Source: Buxus sempervirens | Taxonomy: Eukaryota; Streptophyta; Magnoliopsida; Buxales; Buxaceae | DNA length: 64,000 bases | NCBI GenBank assembly: GCA_947561395.2 | Contig: OX387194.1 | Coordinates: 30,018,036-30,082,035, forward strand | Direction of reading: 5' to 3' | Part shown: one piece after another, positions 52,761-61,782 of the stretch | Position numbering within the stretch: position 1 is the first letter of the stretch | How the letters are laid out: each line of letters begins with the position of its first letter | Program-made: the position numbers and the translations under genes | Notes under the pieces: generated by a model | Database searches by the model: none | Told to the model about the DNA's origin: nothing | The model's input: only the letters and a program-made list of their open reading frames with translations

Positions 52761-53935
52761 CAAAAAGTCAACTTTTCCCTTCTAGGGTTTGACTTTTCAG
52801 TTAGGGTTTTCATTTTCGGCACTTCCGGGAGGTGCAAAAATGAGGTGCTTACACACCTAAGCACAGATTTGAACCATATGTCTTGCACTAAATTGTTGAC
52901 GCTTTAACTAGTATTTAAACTAACAGAATGATAGTGCCATAAACTGTGTTTTCACTGAGCATGCATGTGTTGCTTACTGAGACATTCGTCTCATAAGTTG
53001 TTTTATTGTTTTGCTTTAAAAGCCATCAACGTCCGATGTGACGGACTGGATTGGGGACAGAGGAAAGAACAAGGCACCAAGGTATAGGGAGGAGGATTTT
53101 TACCGACCTACTTAGGACTTTACTTTTCTTGTACATGATAGTTGTATATTTCTTTTGGACTTGTAAACCTTCTAACTGAGAGGAGTGATTAGAACCCCAT
53201 CTTTTGTAATAACCATAGTAGTCTTGTATTTAACTTTGAAGTCCACGGGACTTGTTATACTTCTTTTATATATAAACACACTTTTGATACGCATAAACAT
53301 GAACTGTTCTATCACTTGCACTTGTTAGGAAAAATTTTAAATTATTTGCATTTTATTGGGTCAAAAGACGAACCCGTGAAGACCGGGGACAAGTGGGTGC
53401 CTTGAAGAGGCATACCTGGTTTTGGGTCGTTACAATTTTTGGTATTCGAGCAAAATAAGATCCTAAACCTAGAAATAGAAGCCTTAGGTTGGTTTTGGGG
53501 AATGAGTGCACGATAGCTAGAACCCCTAGGTTGTTTTTAGGGATTCGTTTCCTTATTTTTGATTGAGTAATTATTATTATTATTATAGTATGTGATTGTG
53601 TGTGATGAGCAAAATGTATTTGGTTATACTAAGGTAATTTGAAGCATTGGCCAGTGCTAAATATATACCGAAGTGATTAACCCTATACAAGTGGGATAGC
53701 TTATTAGTTAAATTTTGCATGAAATAAATATATACCTACCTGTATATTATGATGAAGAAATTAGTGAAGGAAATTTCGTGACAATCGCCTCGACCTTCGT
53801 ATAGCTACAGATATACTGAAGGGAGTGGTAGTGATGAAGTCATAAGTATTCCTTTGAATTTCTTTTCTTTTGTAATTGGTAATGCATGTGAATTCTCTTG
53901 TCTTAATTCATTGTACTTGTAAAATTTCAGTTGAT

Positions 53936-54985
53936 ATGGCTCCTAGATTGAGAGGTAGAGCTAGTAGAGCGGTAGTGGCAGCTGCCTATGTTCCTGTTTA
54001 TGGTCCCGCGGATATTCCGGCGGAGGATCTAGTTATTGACCCGGTTGTAGATCCAACTGACGTCCCAGCTGAGGATCCTATTGCAGCTCCGGTTGGTATT
54101 CCAAATGCTGCAGAGATTCCATTTGGTGCCCCACCTGATGTCGCAGTTACTAGGGGACAAATGTATCAGGTTTGGAGAGTGTTCGGTGAGGTGTCCACTT
54201 TGTTCCAGCAACAGGCTGCTGCGAACCATCAGAATGGGTAGAATCTGCCTGGTCATGAGAGAGGTGATCAGATAGCTGATGCTATGAGGTAGTTTAGGAG
54301 GATGTCTCCTCCTTCCTTTCATGGGTATCCTGATCCCATGGAAGCGGAGAGATGGTTGTTGAGGATTGAGAAGATCTTCGCAGCTATAGGGTGCCGAGAG
54401 GAGGACAAGGTAGGCTTGGCTACCTATGTTCTAGAAGGTGAGGCTGACTTCTGGTGGATGTCAATGATGGCGGAGATGGCTGTTGAGGGAGTCCTACATA
54501 CTTGGGAGGAGTTTAAGGATTTGTTCTTCGACCGATATTTTCCTGAGAAGGTGAGGATACAGAAGGAGGCGGAGTTCCCCCATATATCCCAGGGTAGCCA
54601 GTCGGTGGCTCACTACGTGGTGAGATTTATAGAGTTGTCGAGATTCACTCCGCACATCGTCAACACGAAGGGCAAGAAGACTCGCTACTTTGAGAGAGGC
54701 CTTCGACAAGACATCAGGGATAGAGTGGAGGTGTTCTTGAGTAGTTGTTTCTTCGAGTCTGTGAGGAGAGCTATGGTAGTTGAGAGGATGTAGTCCAGGG
54801 GATCCGAGGAGGCGAGAGCACAGAGGTTGCTGCCGAGGCCAGCACAAGGACAGAGGAGGTATCCCGGTAGAGATGACAGGCAGAGATATATTCCTGGTGA
54901 TCATAGAAGACCCAGTGGAGGGGTCCAGGTTGGTGGAGATCCAAGCCAAAGGGATGTTAGTGCCAGTTGCCAGTCATGTGGTCTC
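53936..54985 (+). pseudogene. T8 gag, Tekay/Del type, broken
   Basis: From ATG at 53936: MAPRLRGRASRAVVAAAYVP, a Pro/Ala/Asp repeat region, then (54302-54793) the gag core PPSFHGYPDPMEAERWLLRI, GLATYVLEGEADFWW, FKDLFFDRYFPEKVR, VAHYVVRFIELSRF, YFERGLRQDIRDRV. A basic tail with CQSCG resembling the start of a zinc knuckle lies near 54970. It is typical of chromoviral gypsy gag. Broken, a few breaks. Confidence 0.8.
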
Positions 54986-55368
54986 CACATTGTCCTAAAT
55001 AAATTAAGCATATCAGCTTAGGAACGGGTGAGATTAACGCGAGTTGACTCATAACCAAGATGACCCATGGGACTTGTCACCCGACGGAGGAAACCGAGGT
55101 GTCTACGGACTTCCCCAAATCGTAACCGAGTATTTAACCAGAATCTCAAGCTGCAGACCACCTAATTAGACAACCTTTTAGGCACCCTGGTGTCTGTTGT
55201 ACCCAATCAGGCAGTGATGACTCTTCATTCCCCAATATCCTTTTCCCAATCCTGAAAGCATACAATCCTTTGTACTTTCATCAGATAACGCGCTGGGACA
55301 TATCCCTAAAGGAGGCACGCACACGTGCACGTCCTAGTCAGTGCAGACTGCGGATCGACGCGCACACA
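54985..55368 (+). repeat. B3: fragment of a B-type (Ogre-like) LTR, opposite orientation
   Basis: Reverse-complemented, it reads like the left ends of B1 and B2: GTGTGCGCG..., CAGGCAGACACC-like text, GATTCTGGTTAA, CTCGGTTACG and GAGTCAACT. It ends ...GCGCACACA at 55368. Only this end of the LTR is present. Confidence 0.65.
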
Positions 55369-55839
55369 ACTACCCAACTAGATCATTTGTGATCGCTCTA
55401 TCCTCCAAGTCTTCCATTACGGGGAGATGATAGCTTATCTCCTTTCCACTTCTTCATGTCGTAGTGGAAAGGAATTCCCTTCGCTGCGTCTTGTCACAAC
55501 GGCTTGTGATGATACTGTTTGCCTCAGACTAGAGAATATCCTACCACCGGCGATCTAATTGTGACCACCCCCATACTCACTCATCATTTATCACAGTGAT
55601 AAGAGAGAGGCAGGTACCATGTCAGCTTTGATGAAGCTAGAGGAGTAATTGAAGCAATCACGCCAAGCAATATAGCTAGCGCAAACCCCCAAATTAACAC
55701 TATTTGTGGACGTTCCCTTTAACATTTTCTTATCCTATGACGCCACGACGATAAAAGAGAGAGGTCAGTACTATTCATATTGTTAATTTTCTTTCTTTTC
55801 CTTTTTATTTGAAGGTTGATTGCACGGATCAACTCTTAT

Positions 55840-56030
55840 TCCTTGCCTATAGTGACCAACACACCCCTCAACCGTCACCTTTTGTGACTGACATGTCTCA
55901 CGGTCGTTACTATAGTGGCCGGCACGTCCCACGGCTATCACTTTTTGTAGCCAACACACCCCACAACCGTCATCTTTTGTAGCTGATAATCATTATGGCC
56001 TTCATGCTTTATGGTCGATAACCATTATAA
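55840..56030. repeat. Tandem array, about five units of 36-38 bp
   Basis: Units of the type CAACACACCCC.CAACCGTCA + CTTTTTGTAG, increasingly diverged to the right. Confidence 0.75.
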
Positions 56031-56537
56031 TCTTAACATCAATGGCCGCAAACTATTGTCCCCATCACTATTGTTATTTGTTGTACCTAGTAACCAAGAA
56101 TCTATATCGAAGGACGAACCCCAACCTTCGTTCAATCACCTGACTATTAATATATCATGGGTGGCTTGCAATACGACTAAGTCGATTCTAGCTTGGATTG
56201 GACCAAGTATTCGGGGTTAAGACCCGACCCAACTCATTGTACTTATAGGGTACTAGCTCGCCTGAGCAACATCACACCAAGTGCCAAGTCCGGGAGAAAA
56301 ACGGAGGAACACTCACGTTCTCTCATTCTCTCTTCTTTCTTTTTCTTATGTTTTTCTCTCTTTCACAATGAATCCAGCATCTCCTTCTCGATTTGCTTCC
56401 TTCTATGAATCTCTCTCTTCTATAAATGATTGAACCTTCTCACAAACCTTTCTCTCTCTTCCGTGAAATCTCTTCCTTTCGATTATCTCTTAAAATTTCT
56501 CTCTTTCATAATTGTTTCCTCTCTTAATTTTCTTTCT

Positions 56538-56540
<3 letters not shown>

Positions 56541-56572
<32 letters not shown>
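56541..56572. repeat. (CT)n microsatellite
   Basis: A pure CT run. Confidence 0.95.
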
Positions 56573-56583
<11 letters not shown>

Positions 56584-56640
56584 ATCTATATACAGTAAGA
56601 GAAACAAACAGAATCTCAGTTCCCTCTTAAGTCTAATAGG

Positions 56641-58790
56641 GGAATTAGCATATTTTAAAAATTTTAAAATATAATACTAACTCACTATATTTGTGGTTTT
56701 GCACAATCTTTCTTGTAGAGTATGTGCTCCCAAATATCACATTCATTGTAACATATATGTATATGTATGTGAGTATAAAATTATTTATTTGACAAAAATT
56801 TCTTAAACTTATTATCACATGTTAATAATTTATGTTTAATAGTTGATTGCATAAATACAATGACAATATTAAAAGAAAAGAAAACAATGATACATATATA
56901 TACATATAAATATTCACTTATATATATTTGGTGGAGTTTTATACATATATCTATATAAGTGCGTGTACATAAAGTCAACATTAACTTCGGGCTTTTCGGG
57001 TTGTGTAGCTTGAACCCAAGTCCAACCCAAACTCAACTTCGGGCTTGAAATTAAACCCAACCCAAACCCAAACCCAAACTCAATGCTCACTTTGGGCTTT
57101 TATTCGGGTTGGGTTGGGCGGTCAGGGCTAAATTTACAGCTCTACTGGTGGGTCGTTATGGCAGGGGATTGTTTTGTTTGTGGGGGGTAATATTTGAAAA
57201 GAAAAAAATAGAGGGCTTGAATCTGAGGGGAATGTTCCCCCCTATTCTCTTTGGCTACGTTTGGTTAGCTGGATTGTTCCGAGTTTTGCCACAAAACAAA
57301 CTTTCTTTCATAAATGGGGCGTTTGGTTAGAAGGAAAATGTGGGACCCACAGAAATTAAAATCATTCAACATTCATTCAACGCATGTTTTGCCCAGTTTT
57401 GTTTTCCGACCAAAATGGTTGGATTTTGCCGGAAAAGAAAGTCCAACCAACGGTTATTACCTATTTACCCCTGGTTTTTTTTCCAATCCCTCCTTTCTCC
57501 ATTGTGTGGCCCCACTTCTTTCTTAAGAAACATGGGGGCGATCATGTGGCCCCCCTTCTTTCTTAAAAATGGAAAAATAGGGGATCGTGTTTTGCTTAAA
57601 AAAATAAAAAAAATAAGAGTAGCGTTGTGTGTGTTCTTCATTTAAAAAATAAATAAATTAAAGGAGTGGAAGTGTTGCGTGTCCTTGACTAAAACAATTA
57701 AGTAAATAATTAGGGAATGGTGTTTATAGTATTTTTTTTTTCAATTTTACGCGGACAAAATTAAAGGGCAAAATAGGAAAATGTAAGACTTTTCTCATTC
57801 ATTTTGATTAACCTAACAGCATAACTAGGATTTTCCATCAGTTTTCATAAATTTTTTGGATACATCCAAACAACATTCAGGAAAGTTAATTTTCACTTTC
57901 CGGAATATCATTTTCTGGCATATCACTTTCCCAACAGACTTTCCAACTTAATCCGGCTATCCAACGTAATAGTATAGATTTTATCTCTCATCTAAAACAC
58001 ACTCTCAATTTCATATCAAACGAGAAGAATCCTAACCTATCAAATAGAAATATTACAAAATTACAACCATAAAAACACCACAAATTTTCTGTTTATAAAA
58101 ACTGCAATGCTTTTGAATCCGTTTTTCTAAAAACAATTTGAAAAACCATAAATACCAGATGCGTTTCTAGTTTTCTGTTTTTAAAATTTTAAAAAGGATT
58201 TTTAAAAGGGTACCAAACCCCGACCAACTAATTAAACAAAGATGCGATGTCATTGGTAATATCCAGAGGATCACTTCTCCAAGATTAATTTTGACGGTGC
58301 TAAGTTTATATATTTTTATTTAATATATAGGTAATATGAGTATATCGATGCTCAAGTTACATTTCTAATACAACGCATATGAGCCGAACTGTTATAAATC
58401 TACTTAATTGCTTTTATATAATTGTAAACTTATTCATAAGAAAAAAAATTTTATTTTTTATTTTTGGAAAATAAATCATGGTATAGTATCCATTAAAATT
58501 TTAATATAATAAATTGAGTTTCACATAAGCATTTTTAATAAATTAAAATTTAATTATTTATTTAAAAACAAAATGTTTTATTACCAGGTTGGGTTTGGGT
58601 TGGTGGGTTCATCAGTAACCCAGAATTCATGATACAGCATTACCAGATGGGCAATGGGACGTGATGAAATGGAGCATTACCACATCAGTAAAAAAAAACG
58701 ATGATAAAATAGACTCGCAGGCAGCTTGCTGAACTACTACTTATTTACTTTAATTTTCCATTTTTCCCGCCATAAAATAAGAAAAGCATT
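56641..58790. other. Intergenic AT-rich DNA between the transposon cluster and the HAC1-like gene
   Basis: No gene found. It includes AACCCAAACCC-type text (57010-57115) ending GGGCTAAATTTACAGCTCTA (about 57124-57143), which resembles a hAT right terminus without a found partner. At 57250-57330 it has CGTTTGGTTAG-type text. Confidence 0.5.
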
Positions 58791-59623
58791 CTACAAAAAG
58801 GGAAACCAACAGCACGAAGAATCATCTTGGACATGCTGCTCATGTGACAATGGGTGTGGTATCAGAGACTTGCGCTGTGATTGATGATGCCATTGCCCTT
58901 GCTGTAGTGCATCTGGTTGTGCTCCAGATGAAAGACAATTAAAGTCATCTTGAGACTCCATAACCTGCTGCTGAGGATGCAATAAGTGTTGTATCGGCTG
59001 TGAATTTTGGGATATAGATGAGCAATAATCCTGTGGTCCAGATGGATTAGAGAGCAACTGAGCGCCAGTGGAACTATTCTGCTGATATTGGTTCTGTAAC
59101 TCAGCAAAATGAAATTGTTCAGAAACTTGAGCATGTGAAGCTTCACCATGGGATTCCATTCCATGCTCATGCATCACTTGACCACCTATACTGGAAGCCA
59201 GTTGGGACTGACTAAATTGCAGCTGACTTTGTTGTTTTGGTTGCTGTTGAAGATGAACAAATTGTTGTAGTTGGAACTGATGATGTTGTTGTGAAAATTG
59301 CTGCTGTGGAAACTTTTGTAGTAGATGAGATTGTAACAAATGCTCCCGATTGGAATGAGGTGATTGGAAATTCATATTTGATAACTGGTCGATAGGCAGA
59401 CGTTTTATGTGTGCTCTCTGCTGAATTGACTGCGTATTAGGCTGATTGGCTATCATAGGATTGATTCTTGTTTTGCCCTGCAAGCTCACTGGATTTGTAT
59501 TCTGATTGTTCAATGAAGATCCAACAGAGGCTGCAGGACTATAGAAGTTTCCAGACCCTGAAAGATCAATAGAGCTCACACCACATCCATCACCAGCTGA
59601 AGGAATCAACTGCTGCGACAGTG
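58791..59623 (-). CDS. HAC1: HAC1-like exon 5, ending in non-homologous residues
   Basis: Encodes LSQQLIPSAGDGCG..., a long Gln-rich region (QLQQFVHLQQQPKQQSQLQF) and ends SHEQHVQ + DDSSCCWFPFL. Acceptor CTGCAG|CACTG. The last about 11 residues and all sequence further left lack HAC resemblance; AATTAAAG/AAATAAG text 30-60 nt past the stop could serve as a poly(A) signal. Confidence 0.75.
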
Positions 59624-61782
59624 CTGCAGTTCAGAACAATAAATGACATGAAAAAACAGACAAAGGTCTTTAGGAACTATCAGGCTCATGCAAGTTAAAT
59701 CAAAATGAGGAATAGAAGTGAGCGATGGAGGGAGGAGCCAGGAAAATTACTCTGCATTAATTGTTGACGTTGAGGATCAAAGTGTTGTTGTATAGGATTA
59801 GGTGAATTGCCATAGGGTGAGGCAGTCACATAGCCCTCAGATGCAGCAAGCCCATTCACTGCTTGTACATTATTCCCAGTCAAACCCAGTACATCATTTA
59901 GGGACCCATTAGAAAATCCATAAGTGGAAGACTTCTGCTGCAAGTTGGATCTCATTCCAATTCCCATTTGACTACCAAGGTTCTGCAGTATACGGCTATT
60001 TTGACCACCACCATACTGCTTTTGCTGCTGGGACTGTGATAATGCTGCAGATTCAACACTGGAAAAGCCACCACCGTTATTTGATGATTCAGAATTCATG
60101 GTAGACTGAGTATTATTATATCCAGGTGTAGGAATCATTTGGCTTGCCATTCTCGGCACACTCATTGATGAGATGAAGTTGTTTGCAGCAGAACCAACAG
60201 AAATATTAGAAGGTGATTGTTGATAGCCATTGGGTAAGATTCCTGCAAAGTAGATTCTATCAAGTTTGAATTGAGATGCAAGGTTAATGTCATTAAACTA
60301 TATAACTAAATAGTAAAAATCACCATCACAAGCATTGAAGGAACCGCCATGTATGCCACCACTGGATCCATTAGCAGTTGGTAACAAGCTCCCCGTGTTG
60401 ACAGTGGTGGCAGATATGCTATTATTACACTCACTGCTAGCAATCATATAATTGTCCACAGAAGATGCAATATTTGCACTTGAGTTTCCACTATGTGGCA
60501 TGCCAGGGGTTGGGATCATAGCTCCAATGGATGAGGAAGAAGAAAGAAGGTGGGATGACTGTTGAATGTGATTACGAGGGGGTATGCGCTTGATCAATGT
60601 TTGTAAACGTTGTTCAAGGGTCTCCATGTTTGTATACTCCTCCTATGGACAAAAGAGCACGTGTCAGGAAAAATAACATGAAATTGCATTGTGAATGTAG
60701 AGTTAAAAAGTCATGTCAAGAGCATTTCACTTGTGAAGCTTAAATCTGATAAATAATGACATCCTAAGATTTTTTTCTAGCATCAAGGAGTACAAGATAT
60801 GCAGAAGAAACCTTTGACGAAGCAGTTCTGAATAGATAATCCTCAAGGCGCCTTACAATATCACCCAACCGTGGCTGCATTTCAGGTAATGTTTGCTGCT
60901 GCTGCAACTTTTCAAGGCTGGATGAACAGAAAGGTTTAAAACAAAAATATAATTCATAAAAATAACAGCCAAATGCACTATGATAAGAATCAAACTTAGC
61001 TAAATAAAAGCAAAGAAATAATAAATCAAGTTGTAGTTTTCAAAAAATGGCAGACTTACACAAGCAACACACACAAAATGAGTTCCTTCATTTTGGCAAA
61101 ATAGGAAACCTCCCTATCCACATGGTTTGAAACATTTTTTACACATGGCCTACCAAGAGAGCATGTTTTAAAGTAACATCTAATACCAAAATTTATTGGC
61201 CAATCAGCATCAGTATGAAACTGAACCAAACAAACAACTGGTAGATATAACACGTACATCAAAGGACCCTTGATTCCACCTAATGTCTCAAACGGATCCA
61301 AATTGATACCAACATGGATTGGATCAGTATTGGAGCCAATCGATAACAGACGTATGTCATTGGATAAGTTGCTTTGATATCTTTAAAGAATAGTCCAGCA
61401 AGAGGTAACAAAAAGGTCATCTGTAAAAAACAACTACTGTTCTCCATAATTCTAAAAAATGTATTACATACACAGCAATCACAAAGTAAAATAGGACATA
61501 TAATCCACCAAATTTTGTCCTCAAGCTCCAATCTCGCCATCATTCTTCGAGGTAATGCACTGATATCAAATATGGAATGAACAAAAACATTAAAAGCAAG
61601 AAATCTTACATTTTCTTCTGAATAAAACTGCGTGCTGAAATGAGATCAGGATCCACGTTTAGATTTTGTATCTGGGAAGGCAAAGGACCTCCATTCTGCT
61701 GAGCTAGGCCGGGCAACTGTGCACCAGCTTGATTAGGCACCTGCCCTGAGACATGTCCTGACATATGTGTCTGTACATGCAT
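58791..61782 (-). CDS. HAC1: HAC1-like p300/CBP acetyltransferase, N-terminal part only (five exons, 640 aa)
   Basis: Exons in reading order: 61610-61782, 60812-60917, 60324-60642, 59751-60242 and 58791-59623. Every intron has GT..AG ends, phases agree, and the coding length is 1923 nt including the stop. The start is the Met at 61782, because MHVQTHMSGHVSGQVPNQ matches the start of plant HAC1 proteins (MNVQAHMSGQ...); an upstream in-frame Met exists at 61797. Recognisable blocks: DIVRRLEDYLFRTASSKEEY, two IPTPG motifs (GAMIPTPGMPHSGNS, SQMIPTPGYNN), ESSNNGGGFSSVES, GGQNSRILQNLGSQMGIGMR, and a Gln-rich tail. Homology ends at SHEQHVQ and the frame stops after a foreign DDSSCCWFPFL. Full-length HAC1 proteins are about 1,700 residues with TAZ, PHD, ZZ and HAT domains; none is present. 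It cannot acetylate histones. It may be a truncated duplicate or pseudogene still free of coding damage. Confidence 0.85.
59751..60242 (-). CDS. HAC1: HAC1-like exon 4
   Basis: Encodes ILPNGYQQSPSNISVG to QRQQLMQ, with the second IPTPG motif and the GGGFSSVES block. Acceptor TTTGCAG|GA, donor CAGA|GTAATT. Confidence 0.8.
60324..60642 (-). CDS. HAC1: HAC1-like exon 3
   Basis: Encodes EEYTNMETLEQRLQTLIK to NACDG, with the first IPTPG motif. Acceptor CCATAG|GAGG, donor GATG|GTGATT. Confidence 0.8.
60812..60917 (-). CDS. HAC1: HAC1-like exon 2
   Basis: Encodes LEKLQQQQTLPEMQPRLG to FRTASSK. Acceptor CATCCAG|CC, donor AAAG|GTTTCT (GT kept, weak consensus). Confidence 0.8.
61610..61782 (-). CDS. 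HAC1: HAC1-like exon 1
   Basis: Encodes MHVQTHMSGHVSGQVPNQ... to FIQKK; donor AAAAT|GTAAGA. Two bases of a split Ile codon are left for exon 2. Confidence 0.8.

Larger units (their letters stand above)
29373..52853 (-). mobile_element. B2: Ogre/Tat-type solo LTR, perfect duplication CACCT, interrupted by B1
   Basis: It starts TGTGCCCGCTGATGCC and ends AAAATGAGGTGCTTACA. CACCT flanks it at 29368-29372 and 52854-52858, and T8 LTR sequence continues outside. Its pieces are 29373-30862 and 50612-52853, about 3.7 kb in all. The same text order as the B1 LTRs is seen (GAGTCACCACTGCCTGA, CGGTTACG, CAACATGCACACTT). Sense is minus. It has four hairpins at 30437-30570, a 22-G run, a TATA-like box (minus, 52021-52029) and four 146-bp tandem repeats at its sense-start end. 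Confidence 0.85.
27317..54985 (+). mobile_element. T8: Ty3/gypsy Tekay/Del-like element, 5' LTR plus broken gag
   Basis: The 5' LTR starts TGTGAAACCCC at 27317 and ends TTTTGGGTCGTTACA at 53434. It is split by B2 (29373-52853); the two LTR parts sum to about 2.6 kb. Directly after the LTR comes TGGTATTCGAGC (about 53440), a worn form of the initiator-methionine tRNA primer site TGGTATCAGAGC typical of gypsy elements, then gag from 53936. No protease, reverse transcriptase or integrase part follows; a fragment of another LTR family begins near 54985. Broken, with several breaks. This element gives the sense orientation for the whole T family. It inserted into a hAT transposase exon. Confidence 0.75.
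55369..56640. other. Unassigned repetitive non-coding stretch
   Basis: No gene. It holds a two-copy motif GATAAGAGAGAGGCAGGTAC / GATAAAAGAGAGGTCAGTAC (about 55599 and 55751), a 36-38-bp tandem array (55840-56030) and a pyrimidine-rich part ending in a CT microsatellite. The arrangement could be the end of an LTR, but no partner was found. Confidence 0.5.

Noticed and set aside
57031-57075. AACCCAAACCC-type text that looks like telomere repeat
   Set aside because: Units are irregular and mixed with AACCCAACCC; better explained as subterminal transposon sequence than as an interstitial telomere.
57250-57900. Possible MITE with CGTTTGGTTAG termini
   Set aside because: Left-like termini are seen twice, but no convincing inverted partner or target duplication was found on the right.
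61056-61580. Open frames between HAC1-like exons
   Set aside because: Intron 1 sequence; flanking exons join in phase without it.
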